Source: Dactylosporangium sucinum (GTDB lineage Bacteria > Actinomycetota > Actinomycetes > Mycobacteriales > Micromonosporaceae). Taken from it: a stretch of 64,000 nucleotides of DNA. A model generated the notes under the pieces. It was not told the origin of the DNA. It saw only the letters and a program-made list of their open reading frames with translations, and did no database searches. The stretch covers positions 62,001 to 126,000 of the forward strand of contig NZ_BMPI01000003.1 in the NCBI RefSeq assembly GCF_014647515.1. Reading direction: 5' to 3'. The first letter of the stretch is position 1. Each line of letters opens with the position of its first letter. Made by a program: the position numbers and the translations under genes. Shown here in pieces: positions 8,495 through 16,868 of the stretch.

Positions 8495-8857
8495 GTGCTG
8501 CTGTTCCTGATCACCGCCGTCGCCAGCCTGTTCTCCGGCGCCGGCGCCCTGCTGCGCCTCCGTCCGATCCTGCCCGGCATGGCCCGGGCCGGCGTTCCCG
8601 AGTCCTGGCTGGTCTTCCCGATCGGCGTGCTCAAGCTGGCCGGCGGCGTCGGCCTGCTCGCCGGTCTCTGGCTGCCCGGCATCGGCACCGCCGCCGCGTT
8701 CGGCCTGGTCCTGTACTTCACCTGCGCCGTCTACACGCACCTGCGGGCCGCCGACTACTCGGCGCAGTTCGTCCTCGCCTGCGGGTTCCTCGCGCTGTGC
8801 GCGGCGACCCTGGCCGTCGGGGTCGCGCACGGGGGAGGTGCGATCCTGGGCGGGTGA
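8495..8857 (+). CDS. DoxX-like family membrane protein
   Basis: The 120-residue protein has four hydrophobic helices (about 1-20, 42-65, 68-88, 92-115). It contains the segment FPIGVLKLAGGVGLLAGLWLP, typical of DoxX-like (DUF6632/DoxX_2-type) proteins. GGAGAGG lies 11 bases before the GTG start. Proteins of this type are often found next to MarR regulators and have been linked to thiol or oxidative stress complexes, but the role here is unknown. Its stop overlaps the histidine kinase start (GTGA), so translation is probably coupled. Confidence 0.85.
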   Translation: MLLFLITAVASLFSGAGALLRLRPILPGMARAGVPESWLVFPIGVLKLAGGVGLLAGLWLPGIGTAAAFGLVLYFTCAVYTHLRAADYSAQFVLACGFLALCAATLAVGVAHGGGAILGG

Positions 8858-10029
8858 GCGTCCTGGTGCGCGGCTCCACCTACCGCCGCGGCGTGTTCCT
8901 GCTCCTCGGCGGGGTGCTGCTGCTGCCGTATGCGCTGCTGGCCGCCGCCTTCGCCCGGGCGCTCACCGAGCCGGGCGCGCCCCGCGCGACGGTCGCCGCC
9001 CTGGCCGTGCTCGCCGCCGCGATCGGGCTCGTCCCGCCGTTCCTGCGGGGCACCCGCGCGCTGGAGATCACCGCCGCCCGCTGGCTGCTCGGCGCCGACC
9101 TGCCCGACCCGGTGCCGGCCGCCGAGGGCCGCGAGACCCGGCTGCGCGCCGCGCTCTGGTTCGTGCTGCACCTCGCCATCGGCGGCGCGGTCGCCGCCGC
9201 CACGGTCACCGCGGTGCCGCTGGCGTTCGTCGCCCTGCTGGAGCCCGGCCGGGGCACGCTCGGGCTGACCGCCGCCGGGCTGCTGGCCCTCGTCGGGCTG
9301 GTGTTCGCCGTCGCCGGGCTGGGCGCGCTCGCCACCACCATGGCGCCGGTGCTGCTCGGCCCGTCGCCGACGGCCCGCATCGCCGCGCTGGAGGCCCAGG
9401 CCGTGCGGCTCGCCGAGCGCAACCGCCTGGCCCGGGAGCTGCACGACTCGGTGGGTCACGCGCTGACGGTGACCACGCTGCAGGCCGCGGCGGCGCGCCA
9501 GCGGCTGCGGGAGGACCCGGCGTTCGCGGAGCGGGCGCTCGGGGCCATCGAGGACGCGGGGCGTTCCGCGCTGGCGGATCTCGATACGGTACTGGCGGTG
9601 CTGCGCGACGACACCCCGGCCGCGCTCGCCCCGTCGCGGTCGCTGCGCGACCTGCCGCGGCTCGTCGAGGAGGCCGGGATCCCCGTCGACCTGCACACCG
9701 ACGGCGCGCTCGACGACGTCCCGCCGCACGTCTCCCGGGAGGGGTACCGCATCGTGCAGGAGTCGCTCACCAACGCGATGCGCCACGCCGGCCGCGGCAC
9801 CGTCACCGTCCGGCTCCGGGCGGACGGCGGGGAGCTGACGGTGCAGGTGCGCAACGCGGTGCGCGGGGGAACGGCGCAGCGCCGGCGGGCGCGGGACGGC
9901 GGTGCGCCGGGGCGGGGGCTGCGGGGGATGGCCGAGCGGGTCACGCTGCTCGGCGGCCGGCTCGACGCGGGCCCGCTCGACGGCGCGTGGCTCGTCTCGG
10001 CCCGGCTGCCGTTCGGGGAGGCCTCATGA
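8854..10029 (+). CDS. NarL-type sensor histidine kinase
   Basis: The 391-residue protein has an N-terminal membrane region with about four helices (15-40, 45-65, 98-125, 138-168). A HisKA_3 dimerisation segment follows with the phosphoacceptor His197 in LARELHDSVGHALT. The HATPase domain has REGYRIVQESLTNAMRHAG (N-box) and GRGLRGMAERVTLLGG (G-box). There is no separate extracellular sensor, so it probably senses a membrane or small-molecule signal. I chose GTG 8854, which overlaps the DoxX stop by 4 bases. It overlaps the response regulator gene (ATGA), forming a cognate pair. Confidence 0.92.
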   Translation: MSVLVRGSTYRRGVFLLLGGVLLLPYALLAAAFARALTEPGAPRATVAALAVLAAAIGLVPPFLRGTRALEITAARWLLGADLPDPVPAAEGRETRLRAALWFVLHLAIGGAVAAATVTAVPLAFVALLEPGRGTLGLTAAGLLALVGLVFAVAGLGALATTMAPVLLGPSPTARIAALEAQAVRLAERNRLARELHDSVGHALTVTTLQAAAARQRLREDPAFAERALGAIEDAGRSALADLDTVLAVLRDDTPAALAPSRSLRDLPRLVEEAGIPVDLHTDGALDDVPPHVSREGYRIVQESLTNAMRHAGRGTVTVRLRADGGELTVQVRNAVRGGTAQRRRARDGGAPGRGLRGMAERVTLLGGRLDAGPLDGAWLVSARLPFGEAS

Positions 10030-10679
10030 TCAGGGTGGCCGTCGTGGACGACGACGAGCTGATCCGGGTCGGCCTGCGGGTCATCCTGGAGGGCGCCGGC
10101 GACCTGACCGTGGTCGGCGAGGCGGCGGACGGCGCCGAGGTGCCGCCGCTGGTCGCCCGGACCCGCCCCGACGTGCTGCTCATGGACGTGCGCATGCCCG
10201 GCATCGACGGCATTCAGGCGACCCGCCACCTCCTGGCCACCTCGGCCGATCCGCCGCGGGTGCTGGTGGTGACGACGTTCGAGCACGACGACTACGTGTA
10301 CGAGGCGCTGCGCGCCGGCGCGAGCGGCTTCGTGCTGAAGCGGGCCCGCCCGGCCGAGCTCGTCGAGGCGGTGCGGGTGGTGGCGGCCGGCGAGTCGCTG
10401 CTCTTCCCGGCGGCGATCCGCCGGCTGGCGGGGGTTCGCGCCGACGGGCGGCCGCGCGGCGACCGCCTCGCGTCGGCCCACCTGACCGACCGCGAGGCCG
10501 AGGTCCTGCGCCGGATGACCACGGGGGCCTCCAACGCCGAGATCGCGCACGAGCTGCACCTCGGCCTGGAGACGGTGAAGACCCACGTCGGCAACGTGCT
10601 GGCCAAGCTCGGCGCCCGTGACCGGACGGCGGCGGTGATCGCCGCCTACGAGTCCGGCTTCGTCACGCCCGGCTCATGA
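10026..10679 (+). CDS. NarL/LuxR-type response regulator
   Basis: The 217-residue product has a receiver domain with the acidic pocket VVDDDE (8-10), phosphoacceptor Asp54 in LLMDVRMPG, Thr/Lys switch residues (VVTTF and FVLKRA), and a LuxR-type HTH at about 150-210 (LTDREAEVLRRMTTG, then NAEIAHELHLGLETVKTHVG). It overlaps the kinase gene by 4 bases. The likely targets are the doxX-kinase-regulator operon or nearby genes, but no binding site can be assigned. Confidence 0.94.
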   Translation: MIRVAVVDDDELIRVGLRVILEGAGDLTVVGEAADGAEVPPLVARTRPDVLLMDVRMPGIDGIQATRHLLATSADPPRVLVVTTFEHDDYVYEALRAGASGFVLKRARPAELVEAVRVVAAGESLLFPAAIRRLAGVRADGRPRGDRLASAHLTDREAEVLRRMTTGASNAEIAHELHLGLETVKTHVGNVLAKLGARDRTAAVIAAYESGFVTPGS

Positions 10680-10690
10680 CGAGCGCGTGA

Positions 10691-10927
10691 TCAGCGGTTG
10701 CGCTGCTTCCAGGTGCTCATGGCGGCGTCGATGCGCCGCTGGTTGCGAGTGGTGCCGAGGCTGCGCTTGGCCTTGCCGTAGAGATACATCGCGCCGCCGA
10801 CGACGACGGCACCGACGAGGACGTAGATAGCGATCTTGAAGAGCGCGCCGAACAGCCAGATCGCGATCGCGCCGGCGACGAAGAGGCCCACGATGATCGC
10901 GATCGCACCCAGGATGAAACGACCCAT
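10691..10927 (-). CDS. Small two-helix membrane protein of unknown function
   Basis: A 78-residue protein with two hydrophobic helices (about 3-25 and 30-50) followed by a basic tail containing KAKRSLGTTRNQRRIDAAM. I chose ATG 10927 because the upstream in-frame codons up to 10984 lie in the 3' end of the ABC exporter gene and look non-coding. The Shine-Dalgarno AGGGG is very close to the start. It is convergent with the response regulator gene and follows the ABC exporter gene on the same strand (53-base gap). I do not recognise a named family. Confidence 0.65.
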   Translation of the reverse strand: MGRFILGAIAIIVGLFVAGAIAIWLFGALFKIAIYVLVGAVVVGGAMYLYGKAKRSLGTTRNQRRIDAAMSTWKQRNR

Positions 10928-10980
10928 GCCCCTAGCATGCGCCCGGTCGTCCACTCCCCGCATCGGTGACTTCCCGGATG

Positions 10981-12768
10981 TCATGCCGCAAGGGCGGCGT
11001 AGGTGCCGTCGGCGTCCAGCAGGGCGTCGTGCGTGCCGCGCTCGATCACCCGGCCGTGGTCGATCACCACGATCTGGTCGGCGTGGCGGACCGTGGAGAG
11101 CCGGTGCGCGATCGTGATCGTCGTGCGGCCCTCGGCCAGGGTGTCGAACGCCCGCTGGACCGCCCGCTCGGTCTCGGTGTCCAGGGCGCTCGTCGCCTCG
11201 TCGAGCACCAGGATGCGCGGGTCGCGCAGGAGGGTGCGGGCGATGGCGATGCGCTGCTGCTCGCCGCCGGAGAAGCGGTAGCCGCGGGAGCCGACCACCG
11301 TGTCGTACCCGTCCGGCAGGGCGCTGATCACGTCGTGGATCCGCGCCGCCCGGGCGGCCGCCTCCAGTTCCTCGTCGGTCGCCTCCGGTTTCGCGTACCG
11401 CAGGTTCTCCCGGACGGTCGTGTGCAGCAGATACGTCTCCTGGCTGACCACGCCGACGACGTCGGCCAGGTCGGTGAGGCGCACGTCACGCAGGTCGATG
11501 CCGTCGATCGTGATCCGGCCGGCGCCCGGGTCGTGCAGCCGGGCGACGAGCGCCGCGATCGTGCTCTTGCCCGAGCCGGTCTCGCCGACCAGGGCGAGGG
11601 AGGTGCCGGCGGGCACGTCGAGCGACACGCCGTCGACGGCGGGGACGCGGCTGCCCGGGTAGGTGAACGAGACGTTCTCGAAGCGCAGGTGGCCGCGCAC
11701 GTTCCCGAACGGCTTCGGCCGGGCCGGGTCGGCGACCTCGACGGGCAGGTCGAGATACTCGAAAATGCGGGCGAACAGGGCGAGCGACGCGGTCAGCGAG
11801 ACGCCCACGCTCAGCAGCCCCATGAGCGGGCGGAACAGCCCGGCCTGCAGCGCGGTGAAGGCGACCAGCGTGCCGATGCTCAGCGTGCCGGCCGTCATCG
11901 GCAGCCCGGCGCTGAGGTAGATGACCGCGGGGATGGCGGCGAAGATCACGCTCATCGAGGCCATCCGCCAGCGGCCGGCCAGCTCGGAGCGCATCTCCAG
12001 GTCGATGAGCCGGGTGGAGGAGGCGGTGAACCGGTCGACCAGGGCCGCGCCCGCGCCCATGGTCTTGGACAGCCGCACGCCGCTGATCGAGAGGCCCTCC
12101 TCGATCGTGACGTTGAGGTCGGCCAGCTCGCGCTGGCGCTGGGCGGTGATCTCGCGGCGCAGGCCGGCGACCTTGCGGGTCAGGTAGATCGCGGGCGGCA
12201 GCACGACGAGCGACACGAGCGACAGCCGCCACGACAGCGCCGCCATGGCGACGGCGGTGGCGACCGCGGTGGTCAGGTTGGACGCGATGGACGTGGCCGT
12301 GTTGGTGACGACCGCCTCCATCCCGCCGATGTCGTTGGTGATGCGGGACTGGACCTCGCCGGTGCGGGTGCGGGTGAAGAACCCGACCGACTGCCGCTGG
12401 AGGTGGGCGAAGACGCCGGTGCGCAGCCGGTGCATGACCTGCTGGCCGACCTTGGTCGAGATCCAGGTCTGCACGACGCCGAGCGCGGCGGTGACGGCCG
12501 CCACGGCGACCATGCCGGCGACCAGCCAGCCGAGCAGCGTGGTGTCGCGCTCGGGCAGGGCCTTGTCGATGACCTCGCGGAGCAGGAACGGCGAGGCCAT
12601 CCCGAGCACGGACGAGGCGACGATGATGAGGACCACCACGGCGAGCGGGCCGCGGTGGGCGCTGAACAGCCGGCCGATGCGGGCCAGCGAGACCTGCTTG
12701 GCCTGGGACTTCTCGGCGGCGGTGAGCTGTCGGTGGCGGCTGGGTCGCGGGGGTTGGTTGGGCTCCAA
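10981..12768 (-). CDS. ABC exporter, fused permease/ATPase (multidrug type)
   Basis: The 595-residue half-transporter has six transmembrane helices (about 35-320) and then an ATPase domain. Walker A is GETGSGKST, the Q-loop is VSQETYLLHTTV, the signature is SGGEQQRIAIARTLL, Walker B is ILVLDEATSALD, and the switch His is in IAHRLST. It would work as a dimer exporting lipids or drugs. The divergent MarR gene with a perfect palindrome between the two starts suggests substrate-inducible control of an exporter. A 40-residue polar N-terminal extension precedes the first helix. Confidence 0.93.
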   Translation of the reverse strand: MEPNQPPRPSRHRQLTAAEKSQAKQVSLARIGRLFSAHRGPLAVVVLIIVASSVLGMASPFLLREVIDKALPERDTTLLGWLVAGMVAVAAVTAALGVVQTWISTKVGQQVMHRLRTGVFAHLQRQSVGFFTRTRTGEVQSRITNDIGGMEAVVTNTATSIASNLTTAVATAVAMAALSWRLSLVSLVVLPPAIYLTRKVAGLRREITAQRQRELADLNVTIEEGLSISGVRLSKTMGAGAALVDRFTASSTRLIDLEMRSELAGRWRMASMSVIFAAIPAVIYLSAGLPMTAGTLSIGTLVAFTALQAGLFRPLMGLLSVGVSLTASLALFARIFEYLDLPVEVADPARPKPFGNVRGHLRFENVSFTYPGSRVPAVDGVSLDVPAGTSLALVGETGSGKSTIAALVARLHDPGAGRITIDGIDLRDVRLTDLADVVGVVSQETYLLHTTVRENLRYAKPEATDEELEAAARAARIHDVISALPDGYDTVVGSRGYRFSGGEQQRIAIARTLLRDPRILVLDEATSALDTETERAVQRAFDTLAEGRTTITIAHRLSTVRHADQIVVIDHGRVIERGTHDALLDADGTYAALAA

Positions 12769-12794
12769 GGTGGTTTCCCTCCGGTCGAATATGC

Positions 12795-12807
12795 TGAGGT
12801 TACCTCA
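12795..12807. promoter_or_regulatory. Candidate MarR operator
   Basis: TGAGGTTACCTCA is a perfect palindrome around a central T. It lies between the ABC exporter start (12768) and the MarR start (12847), and a half-site TGAGG follows at 12811. Position and symmetry fit autoregulation by the adjacent MarR protein. Confidence 0.6.
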
Positions 12808-12846
12808 CTATGAGGGACCAACACCAACCGCTGCTACCGTATTCCG

Positions 12847-13257
12847 GTGGAGCCTGACGAGGGTCTCGCCGAGGCGTTCTGGAGCGTGGCCCGCCGGCTG
12901 CGGCACCAGACGCACAAGAGCCTGGAGCCGTGGGGGATCACGCCCGGGCAGTCCCGGGCGGTCAACGTGCTGGGCCGGCACGGCTCGATGCGGCTCAGCG
13001 AGCTGTCCGAGCACCTGCGCATCGCGCCCCGGTCCACCACCGAGGTGGTCGACGGCCTGCAGGAGCGCGGCCTGGTGGAGCGGCTGCCGGACCCGGCCGA
13101 CCGGCGGGCGACGCTGGTCGCGTTGACGGATTCCGGCGGCACCGTGGCCGAGTCCATCCGGCAGGCCCGCGTCGCGGAGGCGTCGCGCTTCTTCGCCGCC
13201 CTGTCCGCCGAGGACCGCGGCGAACTGCGCCGGATCCTGGCCACCCTGCTGGATTAG
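12847..13257 (+). CDS. MarR family transcriptional regulator (exporter-linked)
   Basis: A 136-residue MarR protein with the winged-helix core MRLSELSEHLRIAPRSTTEVV (in two parts, about 50-72) and wing LPDPADRRATLVALT. It starts with GTG. Divergent transcription from the ABC exporter gene and the shared palindrome suggest that it represses the exporter and releases it on ligand binding. The beta-helix protein gene follows after 28 bases on the same strand. Confidence 0.9.
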   Translation: MEPDEGLAEAFWSVARRLRHQTHKSLEPWGITPGQSRAVNVLGRHGSMRLSELSEHLRIAPRSTTEVVDGLQERGLVERLPDPADRRATLVALTDSGGTVAESIRQARVAEASRFFAALSAEDRGELRRILATLLD

Positions 13258-13285
13258 TCCGCGCCGTTGCGGGCAGCGTCGCTGC

Positions 13286-14578
13286 ATGGTCAACGCACTC
13301 GACCACGGCCTGGCCGGCGACGGGGTGACCAACGACCAGCCGGCGCTGCAGCGGCTCGTCGACCAGTTGGGCGCCGAGTGCGCCCGCGACGGGATCCCGC
13401 GCACGATCCACTGCCCGGCCGGTGCGTACGCGATCCACGACGTCGGCACGGTCTGGCGCAGCGGCGTGTCGCTGATCGGCGACGGCCCCGGCGCCACCCG
13501 CTTCCTGCTGGCCAACCCGGGTGCTCCCGACCGCCCGGTGCCGCTGGCCTTCTGGACCGCCCTGCAGCACGGCGCCTCCACCGAGCACCCGATCGCCGAC
13601 GTGGAGTTCGCCCGGTTCGAGATCGACGGGTCGCGCATGACGCTGCCGGCGTACGACGTGCTGGCCAAGGGGCTGGGCCTGCAGTACGTGCTGCGCGGCA
13701 ACTTCCACGACCTGTACATCCACGACACCCCGGCGACGGGGTTCGGCTGCGACTTCCTCCAGGACACCACGGTCGAGCGGGTCCTCGCCGTGCACTGCGG
13801 GCGCCTGGACAGCGGCTGGGAGAAGGGCGGCGCCGGCATCGGCATCGGCGTCGGCGGCTGGGGCGACGTGGAACGCCTGACGATCACCGACTGCGTGACG
13901 CTCCACAACGGCACCAACGGCATCTTCGTCGAGCTGCAGGACGCGTCCTGGACCCGCCCGCGCGGCATCCGCGTCCTGGGCTGCCACGCGCAGGGCAACT
14001 TCTACGGCATCTCGGATTGGGGCGCCGACGGCCTGGTGGTGATGGGCTGCACGATGACGGGCAACCGGGTGGCCGGCTTCGACGTGTCGGGCCAGGGCAC
14101 GACCCACATCGCCGGCCGCTACGGCGTGGTGACGGGCTGCGTGATCGACGAGAACGTGGGCGACGGCGTGTCCATCGGCAACACGCCGGGCGGGTACACG
14201 GTGACGGGGAGCCGGCTGAGCCGCAACGGCGGCCACGGCTACCGCCAGCACAACCTGCCGGGCGCCCGCACCCTGCCGGCCGCGGACATCGTCATCGAGG
14301 GCAACGACATCTGGGACAACGGCGCGGACGGCATCTGCATCGACGGCGACCTGGTGGACGCGTTCCTGCTGGCCAACCGCATCCGCGGCAACGGCCGCCG
14401 CTCGCAGGACGGCGCGGGCATCACGATCAACGCTCGGGTGGAGGCGGCCACGATCCGCGGCCAGCGCATCTGGGACCGCGGCGACCCGAAGACCCAGCCG
14501 ACCCCGATCCGCGTGACGCGGGCGGGCGCCCTGCTCTCCCCGGTGGCGTCGGACCTCCCGATCCCGACGGCCGCCTAG
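13286..14578 (+). CDS. Right-handed parallel beta-helix protein (pectin-lyase fold)
   Basis: The 430-residue protein starts with the GLAGDGVTNDQPALQRLVDQ segment (residues about 8-27), typical of pectate-lyase-3/GH28-like beta-helix proteins. Many short Gly/Asn-rich coils follow (GNDIWDNGADGICIDGD and similar). It has no signal peptide, which is unusual for a polysaccharide-active enzyme; it may be cytoplasmic or use a non-classical route. Catalytic residues cannot be assigned. The gene follows a MarR gene closely and converges with the ProA-like gene with a 4-base overlap. Confidence 0.8.
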   Translation: MVNALDHGLAGDGVTNDQPALQRLVDQLGAECARDGIPRTIHCPAGAYAIHDVGTVWRSGVSLIGDGPGATRFLLANPGAPDRPVPLAFWTALQHGASTEHPIADVEFARFEIDGSRMTLPAYDVLAKGLGLQYVLRGNFHDLYIHDTPATGFGCDFLQDTTVERVLAVHCGRLDSGWEKGGAGIGIGVGGWGDVERLTITDCVTLHNGTNGIFVELQDASWTRPRGIRVLGCHAQGNFYGISDWGADGLVVMGCTMTGNRVAGFDVSGQGTTHIAGRYGVVTGCVIDENVGDGVSIGNTPGGYTVTGSRLSRNGGHGYRQHNLPGARTLPAADIVIEGNDIWDNGADGICIDGDLVDAFLLANRIRGNGRRSQDGAGITINARVEAATIRGQRIWDRGDPKTQPTPIRVTRAGALLSPVASDLPIPTAA

Positions 14579-15831
14579 AGTTCTGCGGCGCGGTCGGCCG
14601 GGAGCACCGCGTACTGCCGCAGGGACAGGTCGCGGAACGTCACCGGGCCGCGCGGGCCCGGGACGCGGTCGATGTTGATGCCCGTCTCCGGGACCGACAG
14701 CAGCTTGAAGCCGTCGAGCAGGCGGGTCGTCGCGTTCCAGAACGCGCCGGTGCCGGCATACGCCGACAGGAACTCCGCCGCCGCGGCGGAGTCCTCCGTC
14801 ACGATCCCGGCCGCCAGGCCCGACGTCTCGTCGTTGGCCAGCCGCGCCGCCGCGAGTGGGCCGTCCACCGGGGCGATCGTCACCGTCGCCTCGCGGGCCG
14901 AGTCCAGCGCCCACTCGTAGCCCAGCGGGTGGTCGTGCGGCGGCAGCGACGCCGCGATCGAGGGCGTCCGGGACGAGAGGGCGGCGACCACGTCCGGTAC
15001 CACCGAATCCCACAGCGACCGGTGCACCAGCAGCAGGTTGAGGCGGTTGCACACGCCCAGCCGGTCCAGGCCCGCGGCGATCAGCTCGAAGGCGCGCGTC
15101 CGGTCGCACGCCGCGTCCAGGTACAGCACGCCGCCGCCGTCGGCGTGGGCCAGCGTGCGCACGCCGTTCAGGGCCGCCCGCTCCGCCAGGGCGCGGGTGC
15201 TGTCGCCGCTGCCGCGCAGGATGACCAGCGGGATCAGGCCCGGCTGGGCCACCAGCGCCTCGGCCGACTCGCGGTCGCGCACGCGGACCAGCTGGACGGC
15301 CGCCGGGTCGAGGCCGGCCTCCGCCAGCGCGGGGGCGACGACCTCGTCCATGAGCGCGGTCGCCGACGCCAGGGCGGCCGAGCCCGTGCGGAGCACGCCG
15401 CCGTTCTGCGACTTCACCAGCTGCGAGGCCACGTCGACGGTGACGTTGGGGCGGGCCTCGTAGTTGGCGCCGATCACGCCGACCGGGCGGCGCCACTCCT
15501 GCAGGACCAGGCCGTCGCCGAGGTCGCGGATCGTGCGGCGGGCCGGCTCGGGCTCCACGTCGGCGAGGATGTTGAGCTGGTCGGCCATCGCGGCCAGGCG
15601 GGCGCCGTCGAGGCGGAGGCGGTCGAGCAGGCCGCCGCTCATCCCGCTCTCCACCGCGGCCGCCTGGTCGTCGCGGTTGGCCGCCAGCACGGCGTCCTGC
15701 GCGACCAGCAGCCGGCGGGCCATGCCGCGCAGCGCCTCGTCGATCGTCTTGGCGGGCGCGGCGGCGAGCGAGCCGGCCGCCGCGCGGGCGGCGCGGGCAG
15801 CGGCCTCGACCGCGGTGAAGGCGTTCGTCAC
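14575..15831 (-). CDS. ProA-like glutamate-5-semialdehyde dehydrogenase paralogue
   Basis: The 418-residue aldehyde dehydrogenase-fold protein shows ProA family landmarks: GVIGANYEARPNVTVDVASQLVKS, the catalytic Cys in LGVCNRLNLLLVH, and a C-terminal ARGP-like PGPRGPVTFRDLSLRQ. ProA reduces gamma-glutamyl phosphate to the semialdehyde in proline synthesis. Several usually strict segments are altered: KSGNA is KSQNG here, and the NASTRFxDG...GLGAEIGIS block is reduced to NATTRLLDG...VPETGIN. No proB is adjacent. It may be a paralogue with a different substrate rather than the housekeeping enzyme. Confidence 0.75.
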   Translation of the reverse strand: MTNAFTAVEAAARAARAAAGSLAAAPAKTIDEALRGMARRLLVAQDAVLAANRDDQAAAVESGMSGGLLDRLRLDGARLAAMADQLNILADVEPEPARRTIRDLGDGLVLQEWRRPVGVIGANYEARPNVTVDVASQLVKSQNGGVLRTGSAALASATALMDEVVAPALAEAGLDPAAVQLVRVRDRESAEALVAQPGLIPLVILRGSGDSTRALAERAALNGVRTLAHADGGGVLYLDAACDRTRAFELIAAGLDRLGVCNRLNLLLVHRSLWDSVVPDVVAALSSRTPSIAASLPPHDHPLGYEWALDSAREATVTIAPVDGPLAAARLANDETSGLAAGIVTEDSAAAAEFLSAYAGTGAFWNATTRLLDGFKLLSVPETGINIDRVPGPRGPVTFRDLSLRQYAVLPADRAAEL

Positions 15832-15849
15832 GAACGAGCAGTCTACGGG

Positions 15850-16674
15850 TCAGCGCTTGCGCGCCTGCAGCGTGTACGTCATCGGCAGCCGCCACGGCCG
15901 GTCCGCCAGCCGGTGCTCGCCGCGCTCGTCCTTGACGGTGTGGCCGGGCAGGGCGTCCCACGGCGCGCTGTCGTGCTCGTCGAGCATCGTGATCTCCAGG
16001 TCGTACCCCAGGAGCGCGCTCACGATCTCGCCCAGCCCGTGGTTCCACGAGTGGGTGACGTTGTGCTCGAATACGACGTCGGTCTCGACGTACGTCGTGG
16101 CGTCGTCCCACACGAGCGGCTCCTCGCGCTCGAAGTACGGGAACTCGGCCGCGAGCACCCCGTCGCCACGCGTCTCGTCGACCGCCCACAGCATCGGGTG
16201 CCCCTCGCGGATGAACAACCGCCCGCCGGGCTTCAGCAGCTCGGCCACGACGCCGGCCCAGCGCCGGATGTCGGGCAGCCAGCAGAGCGCACCGATGCCG
16301 GTGTAGACAAGGTCGAACGCCCCGGCCTCCAGGTGCTTCGGCGCGTCGTACACGTCGGACTCGACGAAGTCGACCGCGGCCCCGGCCCGCTCGGCGAGCG
16401 ACCGGGCCTGCGCGAGCGACGCGCCGGAGAAGTCCAGTCCGGTGACCCGGGCACCGAGCCGGTGCAGCGAGATCGTGTCGGTGCCGATGTGACACTGCAG
16501 GTGCACGGCCCGCACCCCGACGACGTCCCCGAGCCGCGGCAGGTCGAACCGCACGACCTCGCTGAGGTGGTCCGGGTCCGTGACGAACCGCTCGACGGCG
16601 TAGCCGGGCGAGGCCGCATGGGCCGGCGCCCGCTCGTCCCACTGAGCACGGTTGAGCCGCAGGTATTCACTCAC
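15850..16674 (-). CDS. Class I SAM-dependent methyltransferase
   Basis: The 274-residue protein has a Rossmann-type methyltransferase core. Motif I is VHLQCHIGTDTISLHRLGA, motif II ends in VTGLDFSG, the acidic VDFVESDVYDA is present, and post-I is FDLVYTGIGALCWLPD. The N-terminal LNRAQWDERAPAHAAS is typical of a group of actinobacterial methyltransferases with unknown acceptor. I chose GTG 16674 because the in-frame region upstream to 16863 shows no coding character and overlaps a WD40-type fragment. It ends 18 bases before the ProA-like gene on the same strand. Confidence 0.85.
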   Translation of the reverse strand: MSEYLRLNRAQWDERAPAHAASPGYAVERFVTDPDHLSEVVRFDLPRLGDVVGVRAVHLQCHIGTDTISLHRLGARVTGLDFSGASLAQARSLAERAGAAVDFVESDVYDAPKHLEAGAFDLVYTGIGALCWLPDIRRWAGVVAELLKPGGRLFIREGHPMLWAVDETRGDGVLAAEFPYFEREEPLVWDDATTYVETDVVFEHNVTHSWNHGLGEIVSALLGYDLEITMLDEHDSAPWDALPGHTVKDERGEHRLADRPWRLPMTYTLQARKR

Positions 16675-16715
16675 GGTCCGGACCGTCCCACGCCCGCCCC
16701 ACCCCGGCAACCGAG

Positions 16716-16868
16716 TTAGCCGAGCCCGTAGATCCGGACCTCGTTGGCGTTGCTGCCGACGGCGAGGCGATGCCCGTCCGGCGACCACCCGACGGACTGC
16801 AGCCGGGTCTGCCCCCGATGATCCGGACCGGGACGGAGGCATCCGTCGACCGGCGGAAACCACGGGCG
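16716..16868 (-). pseudogene. WD40/beta-propeller C-terminal fragment
   Basis: In the frame ending TAA at 16716 the minus strand encodes about 35 residues that read like the last blade of a propeller: SVGWSPDGHRLAVGSNANEV, followed by RIYGLG and a stop. There is no start codon and the frame runs upstream into the stop codon of the sigma factor gene at 16869. Only the tail of a larger WD40-repeat gene seems to remain, left by a deletion. Confidence 0.6.

Noticed and set aside
12995-16642. Minus-strand open frame of over 1200 codons
   Set aside because: Spans genes on both strands (beta-helix, ProA-like, methyltransferase); the composition is Arg/Ala/Gly shadow.
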